DNA of 64,000 nt from Ostrinia nubilalis. Lineage: Eukaryota; Arthropoda; Insecta; Lepidoptera; Crambidae. The notes under the pieces are model-generated. The model worked only from the letters and a program-made list of their open reading frames with translations, was not told the origin of the DNA and ran no database searches. The position numbers were made by a program, and so were the translations under genes. The DNA lies in assembly GCF_963855985.1 (NCBI RefSeq), contig NC_087097.1, forward strand, positions 5,737,001-5,801,000. The letters run 5' to 3'. Positions 11,801-21,666 of this stretch are shown one piece after another (position 1 is the stretch's first letter; each line of letters begins with the position of its first letter).

Positions 11801-13917
11801 AAAAGCGTCTTATTCATAGACGAAACGATTTGCCTCATAATAACAATATTAAAATGCATAGTTCTACTTAGCAAGTACTAATACGCAAAACATTTCCGTG
11901 TCGTACATTTCATTCAGCATTCGACACGCATCTGTTTTGCATGTTCCATTTAACTATTAATAATGCATAAAATACTATAACATTATTATAACGAATACCA
12001 TTACTGATTCATTGTTATGCAATAAACTTCCTCGTGTGTTTAAACTTCACGTAAATTCGAAAGGTTTTGAGTTTTCGCATATTATACTCTTCCAATTTGG
12101 TACTGCCGCAAGGAATTAGATATAGTATAACATATTTTTTATTATACTAACATGTATAGTATAGTCATTGTTTGTTATTTTAATTTGTAGTTACGTAAAC
12201 TGTGTGAGTTTGAGGGTATGGTTTTGGGTGAACTTTTAGGTTCATGATTTAGAATCCAGATTTTAGACATTATTTTTGTAAAGAAATTATTTGAACTTAT
12301 CTGTAGATAAAACAAAATTGAAGGTTTCCATGGGTATTTTTAGCGACAAAGTGTCCCCATAAGCCGAAATCGATAAAGGCTTCATATACACGTACGGTAC
12401 TTAACATCGTCCGGGGGCGTAAGATGTAAAGAACAAAGCAGACTTTAAGCACATTCGGCAATGTGATACCCTTATTAATCCCTTTATACTTATATCGTTG
12501 ATTTAGTATTGTTATATTTATATAGGTAATTCAAATACTTAATGACATAAAATTTGAATAATATGTCTATAAATTACATTACCTGTAAGTAATAATATAA
12601 TGAAGCATTTATTTAAAAAAAATGAAAAATTTTATGCCTTGTTACGTTTTGGCTCAAAATAACTAAATAGGTAAATAATTTCGTAACAAAATAATATTCT
12701 GATCATTTGCATAGAGCACCGCGGCAAAAGAATCATACAGTGGAGTGTAGGGTAGGTATACTTAACATTGATGAAACAAACGCTGGCTGTAACAGCGTAT
12801 TACACTTGAAAATTTCGACGGGTTCATCCAGTGTCTAAGTATCTCAGTTGGAAGAGCAGTCGCCCGGCAAGCGGAAGGTCGTGGGTTCAATTCCCGCCTT
12901 AGGCAGTTCGATTTTTTCAAGTTATTTATAATTTTCAAATCAGTGGAGGAAAAACTTATGAGGTATATCATAATATCTATGCTGTCTCTGGCTTACCTTT
13001 CATCATGCAATAATAATAATGGTTGTAATCAGGTTGCCCAGTATGCTAAAAGTCTTAAGTTCACCCATTTTATTAGGTTACTTTTGTTGGAAAGTATTAA
13101 GATAAAATATTACGCTTTGAAAATATTCTCGCTGTTTCATCCACATTTTATCAGACACATGGCTGTGGATTTGACAGCTCCAATACTTTCTTGGCGTGGT
13201 ACTAATTTTGTCAATTTGTGCCAAATGTTTGAATATATCTTTCGTGTTTTCCAGTACTGGATGTATTCCAAGAACGGTGAGATCAGGCGTGACGAAACGT
13301 GTCTGGATTATTCTGGACATGATGTGGTCCTGTACCCTTGCCACGGCGCCAAAGGCAACCAGCTGTGGTTGTATGACCCTATTGTAAGTTTTATTTACTT
13401 CTGTATAATGTTTATATGTTTAAGATAGATCTAACCACTTGGTTAAATTGAAGCATGCTCTCTATAGGATATAATATCGTGGACTGAATACGATTTTAAT
13501 ATGTCCCTCATAACTTACGAGTAGTGACATTCTTGTCTTGTTGCCAATAGGACAGGACCTTATTGATATGCCTCAGCTGTCCGTCTGTTTGTATTTTGTT
13601 AAGCCTCAAACTTGTTACATTATTCGAATAGAATAAACAATACAGTGCCCGCAATATTCTAAAATCATTAACTATTCCATTCTCTCAATACTAAGAGCCT
13701 ATATTTAGGCCTATGCTTCATGGAATATTTTAAAATATAGACTTCTATTTTCCAGACGAAGCTCCTGAAGCACGGTTCCAGCGAGAAGTGCATGGCGATA
13801 TCCCCCAATAAGGACAAAGTGGTGATGGAGACGTGCAACGAGTCTGAAACCCGTCAGATGTGGAACATGGAGAACTTCAACCCTGACAGACTGACCCCAG
13901 AGCTAACGGCCGAGTAG
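5623..13917 (+). CDS. Pgant9: Polypeptide N-acetylgalactosaminyltransferase (Pgant9-like), spliced gene with three alternative lectin exons
   Basis: The enzyme transfers GalNAc from UDP-GalNAc to Ser/Thr of secreted and membrane proteins in the Golgi, the first step of mucin-type O-glycosylation. Exons: 5623-5854, 7692-7884, 8341-8510, 9489-9653, 9899-10362, 10437-10619, one of 10771-10878, 11048-11161 or 11495-11599, then 13255-13383 and 13756-13917. Every join keeps the frame, giving 601, 603 or 600 residues, normal for the family. Residues ~12-32 form the signal anchor. The GT-A catalytic region starts near 156 ([11 protein letters not shown] at 158-168), with the metal-binding DSH at 246-248, [10 protein letters not shown] at 354-363 and the third metal ligand in VGHIFRK (His382). 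A ricin-type lectin domain with alpha, beta and gamma repeats covers about 470-590. The family call is certain. The Pgant9 orthology is inferred from the alternative alpha exons and is not proven. Confidence 0.95.
6561..6822. mobile_element. Inverted-repeat MITE family D, intact copy (intron 1)
   Basis: Starts CAGGTTGTTAGGTAAATGGG and ends with the complement, flanked by TA on both sides (6559-6560, 6823-6824). The two arms are ~110 bp each, including the shared AATTTCTGACTTCACCA. It folds almost end to end. The TA duplication suggests the Tc1/mariner superfamily. A second copy at 55.67 kb is split by a LINE. Confidence 0.85.
7692..7884 (+). CDS. Pgant9: GalNAc-transferase exon 2: stem and pre-catalytic region
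   Basis: Acceptor TCCTGCAG, donor GTAAGG. It encodes a Gly/Pro-rich stem with LGKPVVLP, followed by [20 protein letters not shown] and KLPDPRDEW. This segment regularly precedes the catalytic domain in the family. Trp142 is split across the next junction. Confidence 0.92.
8341..8510 (+). CDS. Pgant9: GalNAc-transferase exon 3: start of GT-A domain
   Basis: Acceptor TTCTGTTCCCAG, donor GTAAGT. It carries the UDP-binding start of the fold, [20 protein letters not shown], and then [10 protein letters not shown] with the conserved acidic pair. These are hallmark family motifs. Confidence 0.96.
8567..8692. repeat. MITE family B, copy 1 (intron 3)
   Basis: Inverted ends AGTGAGCGTCAAATAGTTCG and the complement of AGTCAGTGACAAACAGTTCG, with GTGACACCCA inside each arm. 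Related copies lie at 24.15 and 49.84 kb. Confidence 0.7.
8710..8834. repeat. MITE family A, copy 2 (intron 3)
   Basis: Inverted ends TAAGGCTGGCTTGCACCATC and GGTGCAACTCAGCCTTA, with the family middle ATCTGTCAAACTCC. It lies only ~18 bp from the family B copy, so two elements were inserted side by side. Confidence 0.85.
9489..9653 (+). CDS. Pgant9: GalNAc-transferase exon 4: DxH metal site
   Basis: Acceptor TTTCTTCCAG, donor GTAAGC. It encodes [15 protein letters not shown] and [14 protein letters not shown]. Asp246 and His248 form the DxH motif that binds Mn2+ and the UDP-sugar diphosphate. The phase 1 end joins GG|T of the EGW motif. Confidence 0.96.
9899..10362 (+). CDS. Pgant9: GalNAc-transferase exon 5: acceptor-binding half of catalytic domain
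   Basis: The longest coding exon. Motifs in order are [86 protein letters not shown] (the Gal/GalNAc-T motif) and [17 protein letters not shown]. His382 is the expected third Mn2+ ligand. The frame is complete, with no stop or missing catalytic residue. Donor GTAAAC, phase 0. Confidence 0.97.
10437..10619 (+). CDS. Pgant9: GalNAc-transferase exon 6: end of catalytic domain and linker
   Basis: It encodes [35 protein letters not shown] and [17 protein letters not shown], the conserved catalytic C-terminus and the linker to the lectin domain. It ends after GAG in phase 0 with donor GTATGT, so any of the three following phase-0 alpha exons can be joined. Confidence 0.96.
10771..10878 (+). CDS. 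Pgant9: Alternative lectin alpha-repeat exon 7a (36 residues, basic)
   Basis: Follows ACCTGTACAG and reads [19 protein letters not shown], then a two-His stretch, and ends [14 protein letters not shown] continues the GE|IRN signature seen in other family members. CLD (Asp481) is the GalNAc-binding Asp and CH..GGNQ closes the repeat, with QYW completed by the next exon. The loop after CLD is basic (Arg, Lys, two His, Lys); net charge over the exon is about +4. The donor is weak (CAG|GTCTTC). If the donor is not used, translation runs on into intron sequence with a hydrophobic tail. Confidence 0.9.
11048..11161 (+). CDS. Pgant9: Alternative lectin alpha-repeat exon 7b (38 residues, acidic loop)
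   Basis: Found by homology to exon 7a. After an AG at 11046-11047 the frame reads [20 protein letters not shown] and ends [12 protein letters not shown] before donor GTACCT. It aligns end to end with 7a (IRN/VRN, CLD, CH..GG.Q), has the same phase-0 boundaries and 114 bp of open frame. The loop after CLD is strongly acidic ([10 protein letters not shown]). The Asn of the usual GGNQ is replaced by Arg, so sugar binding in this repeat may be altered. Its acceptor has a poor pyrimidine tract. It could be a decaying duplicate, but the intact frame and motifs argue for function. Confidence 0.75.
11495..11599 (+). CDS. Pgant9: Alternative lectin alpha-repeat exon 7c (35 residues, mildly acidic)
   Basis: After GGCATCAG the frame reads [20 protein letters not shown] and ends [11 protein letters not shown] before donor GTTTGT. 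It matches exon 7a in phase, in length (35 against 36) and in motif order (CID for CLD, CH...GNQ). Asp480 keeps the sugar-binding position. Net charge is about -3, against about +4 in 7a. The intron to the beta exon is 1,655 bp. Joining 7a, 7b and 7c together would keep the frame but would give a lectin with three alpha repeats, so mutually exclusive use is expected. Confidence 0.88.
12835..12905 (+). repeat. tRNA-derived SINE fragment (intron 7)
   Basis: A tRNA-like A box (TATCTCAGTTGGAAGAGC) and B box (GGTTCAATTCC) are about 40 bp apart, with a CCCGGCAAGCGG anticodon-like region. The acceptor stem does not pair and the residue before the would-be anticodon is C, not T, so this is a SINE head and not a functional tRNA gene. 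Confidence 0.75.
13255..13383 (+). CDS. Pgant9: GalNAc-transferase exon 8: lectin beta repeat
   Basis: Acceptor TTCGTGTTTTCCAG, donor GTAAGT. It encodes [20 protein letters not shown], then [17 protein letters not shown]. The beta repeat has all hallmarks: CLD, CH and GNQLW. Its first two residues complete the QYW motif of whichever alpha exon is used. Confidence 0.95.
13756..13917 (+). CDS. Pgant9: GalNAc-transferase exon 9: lectin gamma repeat and stop
   Basis: Acceptor CTATTTTCCAG. It encodes [35 protein letters not shown] and a 17-residue polar tail ending at TAG (13915-13917). The gamma repeat lacks the CLD Asp (CMA instead) but keeps Cys and QMW, so it is probably structural and not sugar-binding. 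Confidence 0.95.
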   Translation, partial: TKLLKHGSSEKCMAISPNKDKVVMETCNESETRQMWNMENFNPDRLTPELTAE

Positions 13918-14579
13918 CCGGAGGCCTACGATGAGGTCCTCTTCATATAATACGAGAGAAAGACTCATTTGAAATTACCAAACTCGAAGTGAAGTGAAGT
14001 GACTTGTGAGTTTCTACAAATATTTTTTTCGGATAAAACGTCTTTGTGCTGATGTGGTGACGACGCGTTTCACTGCGCTGGTACGTAGGGTAAACGGTAG
14101 TGGGAGTTTTGTAAATGTTGATGCTCCTACAGTTTTGAAAATTTTTGTAGAGTTTAATGAAATCAAGAAAAAATCAGGCTTTTAAAAAGTATAGTTGTGA
14201 CCACTATTTACCACCTGTGTGTAAGACGCTTTACAAGAGGCCATGTATGTAATAAGGTTGTTACTGAAGATTGAAACTTAGTTAATGAAGGTAATTTTAA
14301 AATGCTTGTGTGTGTAGATATAAATGGGGGTAGCTGAAAACTTATTGAATCACTTAATGACCCCACTATGGGCCTAAGTTTCAGAACTGATTTTGATGAT
14401 AATAGAAAAACCCAATAGTTCGACTTGTCTGTATAAGTTCAATGAAGTAGGACTGTATATTATTTTTGAAATAGTTTTAGCTTCACTTGAAATCTATAGT
14501 TTTAAATTGTATTTTGTTTTATTCCATTTGAGAATTATATACCTTGTTTTCATTTGGTATTTTTAAAGTAGCTCAAACA

Positions 14580-14585
14580 AATAAA
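14580..14585 (+). terminator. Candidate proximal polyadenylation signal
   Basis: AATAAA about 660 bp after the stop codon, in a T-rich context. No strong GT-rich element is seen just downstream. Confidence 0.3.
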
Positions 14586-15911
14586 TTTAATTTTAAATTG
14601 TATTGTACCTAGTTATTTTTTAGTCTTAAAAATTTAAAATTAAATTTTATTGAAATTGACATGACGAATTTAAAATTTATTGTTTTGTTTTGTTTCATTT
14701 GTCTAAGATTTTATTTTTATAGCGTTTATGCAAGGTTCTAAAATAATAATCATATCTTTGTTGTATATTTTAATGTATGTTTATGAGAAAAACTTTAGGA
14801 AACATCACGTAATAGTATTTTTGTGAAGTATTAAACACTTGTTTACTATTATTAAATACTTCCCCTTGTACATATCCAATCGTATTAAAATACATATTTG
14901 TCAGTAAATCTTTTATAATATCATATTTATTACAGCTAATATTAATAATGCGGATAAAGACTAGCTTTTACACAATTATTGTGATTTATTTAAATTAGGT
15001 GATAAAATAGTCATTCGGACATAGTTGTTAGAAAATTAAACTAGTTAAATGTAATGTACATTTATAAATAGATAGTGATAAAAATTTTAGAAATCTGTTC
15101 GTTATGGAAAACCTATTGAATATATTTTTTATATGACACACAGAATTACATGTGGGATAGTTTGTTTATTTTCATTTCACACATAAAATGGAATTTACGA
15201 AACTGTAAAATTTTAAGTTACATTTCTGGTAGTTTCATCGAAATGTGACAAAGTTTTCTGTATAAGTTCACACGTAAACATCAAAATCTAAAATTAATTA
15301 ATCTTACATCACGGTTTTCGAAAACCAATTTACTATAAATAAATATGTAAGTAAATATAGAATTGAGTACCTACCAGTACCAGCATGTTCACTTAAAACA
15401 TTCCAATGTGTGATCTAATTTTAATATAAAATGTATCATAGATTTAAAAGTAACTATTTTGATGAAACTGATCAATCTTCCATTTTTAATAAGTTTAAAA
15501 CCAAATTGTATGAATACTGTAAACTACAATTCATGCTTTGTTACATATCAACTTTACTATCATATCACACAGGAAACATATTATTCAACAATACATATTA
15601 TTCGAAACAATATCAAATGAAAATGTTGACATGTCATGAGTAAATATTTTACAAATTTTTCTGGGTTAAACTTGTTTGTAAGTTCCATCTTCTTTACACA
15701 TCATAAAATAACTGCCAGATAGTCTTCCTAGAAATTCTTCTACTTTAAAAAATAAATAGTACAAAATAATTCTGTATAGAAACATCTCCGTTCTGCACTG
15801 ATTTTTCAAGATTTACTTCTATTTTACTGTCATCCGTCAAAAAATCTAACTGTTATAGCATGTATGTATAATATTGTGTTAAAGAGGTATATTTGATATT
15901 ATTGATGTTTT

Positions 15912-15917
15912 AATAAA
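15912..15917 (+). terminator. Candidate medial polyadenylation signal
   Basis: AATAAA followed by a T-rich run about 2.0 kb after the stop codon. Confidence 0.3.
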
Positions 15918-16241
15918 ATATTTTTAACTCAATCATAATCACCCAACTACAAAACGTTAACCTATTGAAATAAAACCGAAAAAAGTAAGGAGCAGTTGCC
16001 TGTATCATTATTTTTGTCTTAATCCAAGTATTTAGTAATAAGTGCTCTTAAGTTCCTTGGGTCAATGAAATATCCTTGCATTTCATGTAAATACTGATGT
16101 TCATGTTTCAAATATTGTTAGTTAATCTTAAAAAATACTGTAACAATAGGGGTCTTTGTATTAATGGCTACAAAATGACGGAGCTGATTCATGATGATAC
16201 TTTTTATTACGACGAATAGCCTAAAATCTAAATGCTCAAGG

Positions 16242-17154
16242 TAGGGGTTGCAAGTCCCGGTACTAAGGAGTGTTACTGAATTCCCGGTACCAGGTCTAAG
16301 CCAGTACCGGGAAAACCGGGAAATTCGGGAATTTCGGTACCCACGTGAATGGTTATTATTTATTAAAACAAATTACCTAATTTGTACGTAACTTTAATAA
16401 AAATGTAAATAGGTTAACAAAAATATTAAACTTTTTCTGTTCAGTTCAATTGGTTTGTTACCTTAATAATAAATCAGTCCAAACAGTTACACAACACGAC
16501 AAAACTAGTTATAAATGCCTATTAAAAATCATAACCGCCATATTCATAAAAAGCAACAATCGTTTAATCAACCTATTTTAGTTAAAATATGTTTTCTCAC
16601 TTTCTATCAATGTCAAATACTGGCAGCGACAAGAGTTAGAGTAGGCGCACACCGTTGATTTTTAGTAGGCCGATAGTTGTGCCCGATTTTAATTTGTATG
16701 AAGAATCGGCCAAATCGAATCGGCGTAGTGTGCGCACTCCCATACATGCCCATACTGATCAACTGCCCGACTAAACTATCGGCCGACGAAAAATCAACGG
16801 TGGGCGCCTACTCTTAGGGACAAAACATAAATTAACTAAATTAGGTTTATAAAAAAACACGCTGTTGAAAGAAATAATAAGTAGTATCTAAGTACAATCA
16901 GATAAAACAATCAGTCTTAAAAGGATAGTAATGAATTAGGAACATTATTAATATTTTTTCATTTGTTGATAGTGTGTACGTAAAAAGATGATGGCATCTA
17001 GTCAAAAAATTGTTATTAAAAATAAATTATTGAAGTCCCGAAAGTACCGAAAGTCCCGGGAATTGCATCGTCAGTACCGGAACTAGATAAAGGATTAGAT
17101 TATCGGGAATTCCCGGGAAAAATGAGTACCGGGATTTCCCGGGAGCAAACCCTA
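16242..17154. mobile_element. hAT-like non-autonomous element
   Basis: Inverted ends TAGGGGTTGC and the complement of TAGGGTTTGC, flanked by a perfect 8-bp duplication GCTCAAGG (16234-16241 and 17155-17162), the hAT signature. Subterminal regions are rich in CCCGGTAC/GTACCGGG. It has no transposase ORF. A second MITE is nested inside it. Confidence 0.88.
16639..16813. mobile_element. PIF/Harbinger-like MITE nested in the hAT
   Basis: Inverted arms of ~42 bp starting GAGTAGGCGCACACCGTTG, flanked by TTA on both sides (16636-16638, 16814-16816). A 3-bp TTA/TWA duplication is typical of PIF/Harbinger. Its position inside the hAT shows that the hAT inserted first. Confidence 0.8.
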
Positions 17155-17469
17155 GCTCAAGGGCTTAAAAGGAAACAAGCACGTATAGAAATACAGCAAA
17201 AAGTTTATTTTACAAAATTGTGAATTAGCCTCCATCAATCCTTGTATTCGTAAACTAAATGAAGTCGGTTAAAATAGTATTAAAACTTGTATAGAATCGT
17301 AGTTCTTATTGTGTCGAGGTAGGACGTTTAAATGTGCCTTATATCATTACGTAGGTAATTATTATATATTTGAATGTTGAAAATTTCTGTATATAAAGCG
17401 GTGTCTCCATTGTATTATAAATAGTATGATAGCGAAATGTTAGACGGCGATAAAGTATAGTATTTGTAA

Positions 17470-17475
17470 AATAAA
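17470..17475 (+). terminator. Candidate distal polyadenylation signal
   Basis: AATAAA with ATGTTGGATTTGTACGATGG starting 7 bp downstream, a typical GT-rich cleavage context. It would give a ~3.6-kb 3' UTR. Confidence 0.4.
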
Positions 17476-17529
17476 GCATTATGTTGGATTTGTACGATGG
17501 TTATTTTATTTATCCTATAATAAGGCTAT

Positions 17530-17654
17530 TAAGGCTAAATTGCACCAACTTACTTTAACCGTAACTTTAACAATAACCGGTGTTTTTTGTATGGAGTTTG
17601 ACAAATTTTTGACGTTTGTTAAAGTTAGAGTAAGACGGTGCAACTCAGCTATAA
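17530..17654. repeat. MITE family A, copy 3
   Basis: Starts TAAGGCTAAATTGCACCAAC and ends GGTGCAACTCAGC, with the family middle on the opposite orientation (ATGGAGTTTGAC). Confidence 0.8.
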
Positions 17655-19578
17655 GAGTGTCATTTATCTTCTTGAAAATTAATCACTTTTGTTAATCACA
17701 CCTGTTTAATCGACTTTTAGTTTTAAATATTATGTAAAAGATAGGTATAAAAACCTTCCAAAAATATGGTTTAAATTGCTATCAACTCTATACTAGATAA
17801 AGTTTGACCGGCGAAAAGAGCGATAAAAAAGAAAGGTGTCAATCTGCCCTAAATCCCTCTTGATAGAGCCAAATGGCTATTTCAGATATCCCACTACACA
17901 GGGGTCAACTAAGCATTTTTTCTCATATCAGTACTTAGCCAATCCATCCATCTCACTCGCTCTAGCCAGCTTCCATACGAGTAAAAAGGACGAATATACT
18001 GACATCGTTTGCAACGTACGGCTTTTCAGTGCCGGACGTAACAAAAAGTAGGAGTCTAGCGTCCACCGGAGTAGGGCGACATGCATGATTGGCAACTTTG
18101 CAAGCTTGGAAAGTCTGCACCGGTAAGTTCTTTTATTTTCAGGGAAAACAGAACAGCCATGTTTTCTGCTGCAGATAAAGTGGAAATACCTATTAAGTAG
18201 GTATGTAAGAAATAACGAACAAAGGAAAAAACAGCTTTAAAGCTTACCATGTTTTCGTTTCATAAAATCAGTGCTTTAATAGTAGGTACACTCATGTCAA
18301 AATGACCTATTGTTGATCTAAAATAGAATCTCACGTTAAGTGCATTAAGTACACTAAAATTGAGCACCTACACTACATTTTAGTAACACTTCGAAATGAA
18401 CTCGTTACATTTTACGATAGTTGCCATTTTTTTCGGGTAGTTACAATTTCTTCCGAGTAAAAACTACACCGGTCCTGTAGGTACAATTACTCAACGTTAT
18501 ACCGCAGTATCAGTGTTTGTGATGTGTTTTGAAGCCTCAACAATATTTTTCGTAAAGTTTGTTTCCACTGTGTTCATTATGTGACAAATGTGTGTTCGAG
18601 AAAGACTTTCCAACATCCAGCACACAATCGAGAGATCTTTGGTATGTAATTCGCTAACTTTATCGTTAACTTCTCGAAATATCGAATACTTTAGCGAAGT
18701 TCCCATCTCCCATTCCACGCAGGCAATGATTGAGTCCATATCTTGAAGTTTTCAATCGCCACTGATTCCATTTTATTCACCAGACCGTGACTGGAATTAA
18801 GCTGTGCTGAGAGATTTTATTTCGTGCGATTTGACAGATTTAGATTTTCATGTCTGCTTTTTACGATTGCTTGAGTTTCGATTGCTCAGCGCAAAGATTT
18901 TGAGTCAGAGGATTGGGAGATAAGGGTTTCAGAAGTGTGAAAGTGTGACTTTTGTGTTCAAATTGTGTGATTTATTTTTGGACATAGTGTAAGTAAATAC
19001 TTGTTGCTTTTTTGCACTGACTGCATACAATTATTAGATAGCCATTGATTATACTACCACGAGGAAGCTCTTGCCTGCCTCTCTCCTGATAGAAAGTTAT
19101 GATTAAGCCGACGGTGGAACCAAGATTTACCTGGAATCGTCAACCATAGAGGAACTGGCTATCGTACCATCAACTGCTGGAACACAACAATGCTGTAGTG
19201 TACAAAGGTGATTTTTGTTTATCCTATTAGGCACGTCATCATCATCAGCTCATTGTGACAATCATGACTCAACATGTTTCCTTCTTCTTTCTGTACTGTA
19301 ACTGTAGTTGGGTAAAAAGCCTGTCTGTTTTCTATGCATTTTATATACTCTCCGAAACAACTGCGGAATGAACTCTTGCCCACATTTTCTCTGCAAAAAG
19401 TCGGCTGCTTCGAAATTCATGTAGAGTTCTGTTACAGGTCGGAAACTTGGTAGCTACGAGTATTTTAATTTTTTTTATCAATAGTACCTGTACTTATTAC
19501 TGTAACACTTTGCATCCTTTGTTACTTTGCATCCTTGCCATATTTACAGAGGTAACTATATTACTGACAAACAAAGTA
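17655..19578. other. No gene recognised
   Basis: Two minus-strand open frames (18056-18250 and 18497-18739, 64 and 80 codons) and a plus-strand frame at 17836-18051 have no recognisable motif. They may be decayed transposon coding sequence; I cannot support a gene. Confidence 0.4.
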
Positions 19579-19580
19579 TA

Positions 19581-20963
19581 GTCCAGTCAATAAAGCATTA
19601 TAGATGGAAATCCGTGGAACACAATTTCTGACCTCGGGACTTTATTTAGACTAGTTAGGAGGTGAACATAGCAAAAGTCCCCGCCCTTAGCCCTTGAGCC
19701 GGCGGGAAGAGGGGGGTTTAAAGGTACCACTTTTCGGTTTTTCGCTTAATCCTCGAAAACTATGCGTCCTAGTGACATGACTACTATGAACCAAATAAAG
19801 CTTATTGAATTAGCTACAGGTGAGATGGTCAAGTTTTTCTATATCTTGTATAGTTTTCGCGACATCTGCTCTAAAAGGCCTGTAATATTGGAAATTTTAT
19901 TTTTGTCTTACATGTTCCCATCAGGAGATAATCGACTAAATCAGCATTGAGCTAATATTCTAGACCTGCGGGAGCATGTTAAGCCTAGTTCCAGGGAGGG
20001 GGCTGCACCGTGCGTATATTTAGACTAACCACTTGGAGCCACTTTTGACTCCTCATCACTCAAAAAGTACTGTGCGTTAACACTTCAAATTTGGCTCATG
20101 TGTTGAGACTTGCAAGATAAACATCAACTTCAAATTTCATAAATATACCTCAAACGGTTCTTTAGGTATTGACGTCCAAAAATCTACATGGCTGACCTAT
20201 AAGACCAAATTCTAACCACTTCCAGGTGACCTTGAAGGTTCAAATTTGGCATCCAGATAGGTTGTTGTGTAAATAAAAAGGAACAAATAAAAAACCAGTA
20301 AATTTTAACATTTCACAGGTGATGGATAGATTTTAGTGTCCTAAATGTCGATTTTTGAACGTCAATACCTAAAAAACCGTTTGAGGTATATTTATGAAAT
20401 TTGAAGCTGATGTTTATCTTGCAAGACTCAACACATGAGCCAAATTTGAAGTGTTAATGCACAGTACTTTTTGAGTGATGAGGAGTCAAAAGTGGCTCCA
20501 AGTGGTTCGTCTAAATATACGCACGGTGCAGTCCCTTACCTGGAATTAGGCTTAACATGCTCCCGCTTGTCTAGAATGTTTGCTCAATGTTGATTTAGTC
20601 GATTTTCTCCTGTTAGGAACATGTAAGACAAAAATAAAATTTCCAATATTACAGACCTTCTAGAGCAGATGCCGCGAAAACTATACAAGATATAGAAAAA
20701 CTTGACTCTCTCACCTGTAGCAAATTGAATAAGCTTTTTTTGGTTCATAGTAGTCATGTCACTAGGACGCATAGTTTTCGAGGATTAAGCGAAAAACCGA
20801 AAAGTGGTACCTTTAAACCCCCCTCTCCCCGCCGGCTTAAGGGCTAAGGGCGGGGACTTTTGCTATGTTCACCTCCTAACTAGTCTAAATAAAGTCCCGA
20901 GGTCAAAAATTGTGTTCCACGGATTTCTCTCTACACCGTCGTTAAAGCATTCATTGACTGGAC
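19581..20963. mobile_element. 1.38-kb foldback element
   Basis: Starts GTCCAGTCAAT and ends ATTGACTGGAC between TA dinucleotides. Two arms of roughly 600 bp are inverted copies of each other with few differences. One example is the pair at ~19762 and ~20772, which both encode MRPSDMTTMNQ on opposite strands. The centre (about 20170-20330) is unpaired. The TA duplication suggests mariner/Tc1 ancestry. No transposase seen. Confidence 0.85.
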
Positions 20964-21318
20964 TAGTATTAGAAAACAGTCTAGGTAAAAAATTGGTTAG
21001 GTGCAGGTTTATGTGGGTTACACAAGTAATTTTCCATTATCTAATAATGAAATAAGTAATTTAATCATTCTTAATTTTCCGGATTTGAGTATAAGTATTT
21101 AATGAAAATATTGAAAATGTAAGCCCCAACACAGCATTTTGGAAGTCCGTTTGCAGAACAGATTCTGATACGAATCCAATTGGATCGGACAAAACCAAAA
21201 CTGCCGGAGCGGCGCGCAGCCAAGCAAGAATTTTAAGATTAAATCCTATGCTGGTATGACTCCAGGGGAATTTCTTGTTAGGGAACCCATTAGGTATCCG
21301 TTTAAGTTTAAAGGATTT

Positions 21319-21666
21319 GCTACACTGGATGAGTTCTGCGGTCTGCGGTCAGGTCAAAGTGAACGCAGCCCGCATCCGCTGTCAGGCCGATCTGACTGTG
21401 GCACGAGCAAAGAACGCAAACCGCAACGCTGACAGATTGCCTTGTCACGACCGCTGACAAATTGTCTTGACCTTTTTTTTATTTACTATATTTTGACGTT
21501 CATAAGTGCCACCAGTGCGCAGTGGTCTAAATTGAATAAAATATTTTTGATTTGATTTTAATTTGATTCTTGCCCGGATCGCTGACCGATTGCCCTGACC
21601 GACAATATTGTTCATACATGATGCGGGCTGCGCTCGCTTTGACCGCAGATCGCATCCAGTATAGCG
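21319..21666. mobile_element. MITE with a LINE tail inserted
   Basis: Inverted ends GCTACACTGGATG and CATCCAGTATAGCG, each followed inward by GTCAAAGTGAACGCAGCCCG or its complement. The middle (about 21470-21570) is not part of the arms and is a LINE 3' tail (see separate entry). Confidence 0.7.
21470..21570 (+). mobile_element. LINE 3' tail (jockey/CR1-like), 5' truncated
   Basis: Carries TTGACGTTCATAAGTGCCAC and CTAAATTGAATAAAATA followed by a TTTTGATT repeat tail. The same 3' end occurs at 56.37-56.44 kb after a reverse-transcriptase C-terminus, which links it to that LINE. Confidence 0.7.

Larger units (their letters stand above)
13918..17500 (+). other. Probable long 3' UTR and 3' flank of GalNAc-transferase
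   Basis: There is no further coding exon after the TAG. The stretch is AT-rich, with candidate polyadenylation signals at 14580, 15912 and 17470. The last is followed by a GT-rich tract (TGTTGGATTTGT), the best downstream element of the three. Use of the distal site would place two nested transposons (16242-17154) in the mRNA. The short open frame at 15431-15643 is not supported as a gene. Confidence 0.5.

Noticed and set aside
12835..12905. Functional tRNA gene
   Set aside because: A and B boxes are present, but the acceptor stem does not pair and the position before the anticodon is C.
12762..12971. Minus-strand ORF with [16 protein letters not shown]
   Set aside because: This peptide is the well-known conceptual translation of a tRNA B-box region, so it is a SINE head.
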